A DNA stretch of 6,177 nucleotides from Pseudomonadota bacterium (lineage in GTDB: Bacteria > Myxococcota > Bradymonadia > UBA4248), in assembly GCA_017613855.1 (NCBI GenBank), contig JAGACY010000071.1, positions 1 to 6,177 of the forward strand, written 5' to 3'. The position numbers and the translations under genes were made by a program. Below the pieces are notes generated by a model. It made no database searches. It was given only the letters and a program-made list of their open reading frames with translations, and was not told the origin of the DNA. Positions 5,813 through 6,177 of this stretch are shown in pieces. The stretch's first letter is position 1; each line of letters starts with the position of its first letter.

Positions 5813-5954
5813 GGGGCGAAATGCTATGCCGGACTGCGCCCGGCATACGCTTTTTCGCGCAGGGCTTTTCGGCTGCGCCGAATACGCCCTGCCGGCGCGG
5901 GCTATCGGGTATTGCCGATACGCCCGCGCCCCTCTCTTGGGAAAACTTCGCCCC
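5813..5954. promoter_or_regulatory. Three-hairpin structured leader of the EEP gene
   Basis: Three GC-rich hairpins follow one another. H1 is TATGCCGG/CCGGCATA (5825-5847). H2 is GCAGGGC/GCCCTGC enclosing TTCGGC-TGC-GCCGAA (5859-5892). H3 is GGCGCGGGC/GCCCGCGCC enclosing TATCGG/CCGATA with one bulged base (5894-5930). GGGGCGAA (5813-5820) and TTCGCCCC (5947-5954) can close the whole set into a multi-branched fold. The block lies between the predicted promoter and the start codon, so it should be transcribed as leader RNA. It may be a cis-regulator or an inserted palindromic element. I match it to no known riboswitch. On the + strand H1 is followed by TTTTT (5851-5855) and might act as a weak terminator. 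Confidence 0.6.
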
Positions 5955-5968
5955 CAAATGGTTCGTCT

Positions 5969-5997
5969 ATTCTCATAGGTTGTAAGGATTTTGTCAA
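5969..5997 (-). promoter_or_regulatory. Sigma-70-like promoter for the EEP gene
   Basis: On the - strand a perfect TTGACA (-35, 5992-5997) is followed after 17 bases by GAGAAT (-10, 5969-5974, four of six matches to TATAAT). The expected start of transcription is near 5962, giving a leader of about 180 bases that contains the three-hairpin block. Confidence 0.55.
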
Positions 5998-6008
5998 AGC
6001 ATGAATTT

Positions 6009-6040
<32 letters not shown>

Positions 6041-6060
6041 GAGTGTTGCAAAGCCCCCAA

Positions 6061-6107
6061 ATAAGCCTAAAGTTCACAATATCTCTGCTCTTTAGGATTC
6101 ATCTTAT
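6061..6107. repeat. Interrupted inverted repeat
   Basis: ATAAG-CCTAAAG (6061-6072) pairs with CTTTAGG (6090-6096) and, after six unpaired bases, with CTTAT (6103-6107). It lies between the two right-hand heptamer arrays. No gene is supported in 6000-6177. Confidence 0.35.
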
Positions 6108-6120
6108 GAATGCATCGTTT

Positions 6121-6177
6121 ATTCCGCATTCCGCATTCCGCATTCCGCATTCCGCATTCCGCATTCCGCATTCCGCA
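6121..6177. repeat. Heptamer tandem repeat (ATTCCGC), cut by the window edge
   Basis: ATTCCGC is repeated eight times without a mismatch and runs off the right end. Its purity suggests recent slippage. An ATG at 6106 opens a frame into it, which would encode a cycling HSAFRIP peptide; this is not a credible gene. Confidence 0.95.

Noticed and set aside
5308..5985. Long + strand open frame opposite the EEP gene
   Set aside because: It is antisense to well-conserved catalytic motifs and runs through the hairpin block; its peptide resembles nothing and it has no start signal.
6106..6177. Partial gene running off the right edge
   Set aside because: It is an ATG reading straight into the ATTCCGC repeat; there is no supporting ribosome-binding site or protein similarity.

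Overview
The window holds five protein genes: four on the + strand and one long gene on the - strand. The gaps between them are unusually rich in short tandem repeats and palindromes. Nothing in the sequence fixes the species. The lipoprotein signal on one gene suggests a bacterium that anchors lipoproteins in a membrane, probably a diderm. Heptanucleotide tandem repeats and a GTAGAGACG-type palindrome recall repeat-rich genomes such as filamentous cyanobacteria, but similar repeats occur elsewhere, so I do not assign a phylum.

Layout. Positions 1-20 are the end of a heptamer repeat. A 5'(3')-deoxyribonucleotidase-like HAD phosphatase (44-577) overlaps folD (574-1428) by 4 bases, so the two form a translationally coupled pair linking nucleotide and folate one-carbon metabolism. 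A structured gap (1429-1711) carries a branched inverted repeat and a second nested stem. It leads into an uncharacterised P-loop NTPase (1712-2449), which ends at a good intrinsic terminator (2508-2526). The terminator lies in the second copy of a 38-base sequence that also follows folD. A gap of about 195 bases made of heptamer-derived repeats precedes a lipoprotein with three degenerate FKBP-like repeats (2722-3879).

The last gene (3925-5778, - strand) converges on the lipoprotein gene across 45 bases that contain a nearly perfect 30-base palindrome. It encodes an endonuclease/exonuclease/phosphatase (EEP) catalytic domain followed by a tail of about 280 residues, with five copies of a TREEILS motif and a short DNADTP repeat. 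Two more copies of the palindrome lie in frame inside this tail and are translated in different frames. A good sigma-70-like promoter (5969-5997) precedes a leader of about 180 bases that folds into three consecutive GC-rich hairpins. The right end (6000-6177) holds two heptamer repeats and no convincing gene.

The nucleotidase and FolD plausibly act in connected pathways. The NTPase, lipoprotein and EEP protein show no evident functional link to them. The least ordinary features are the coding palindromes, the TREEILS tail, the hairpin leader, the repeated 3' element and the heptamers of differing sequence but constant period.
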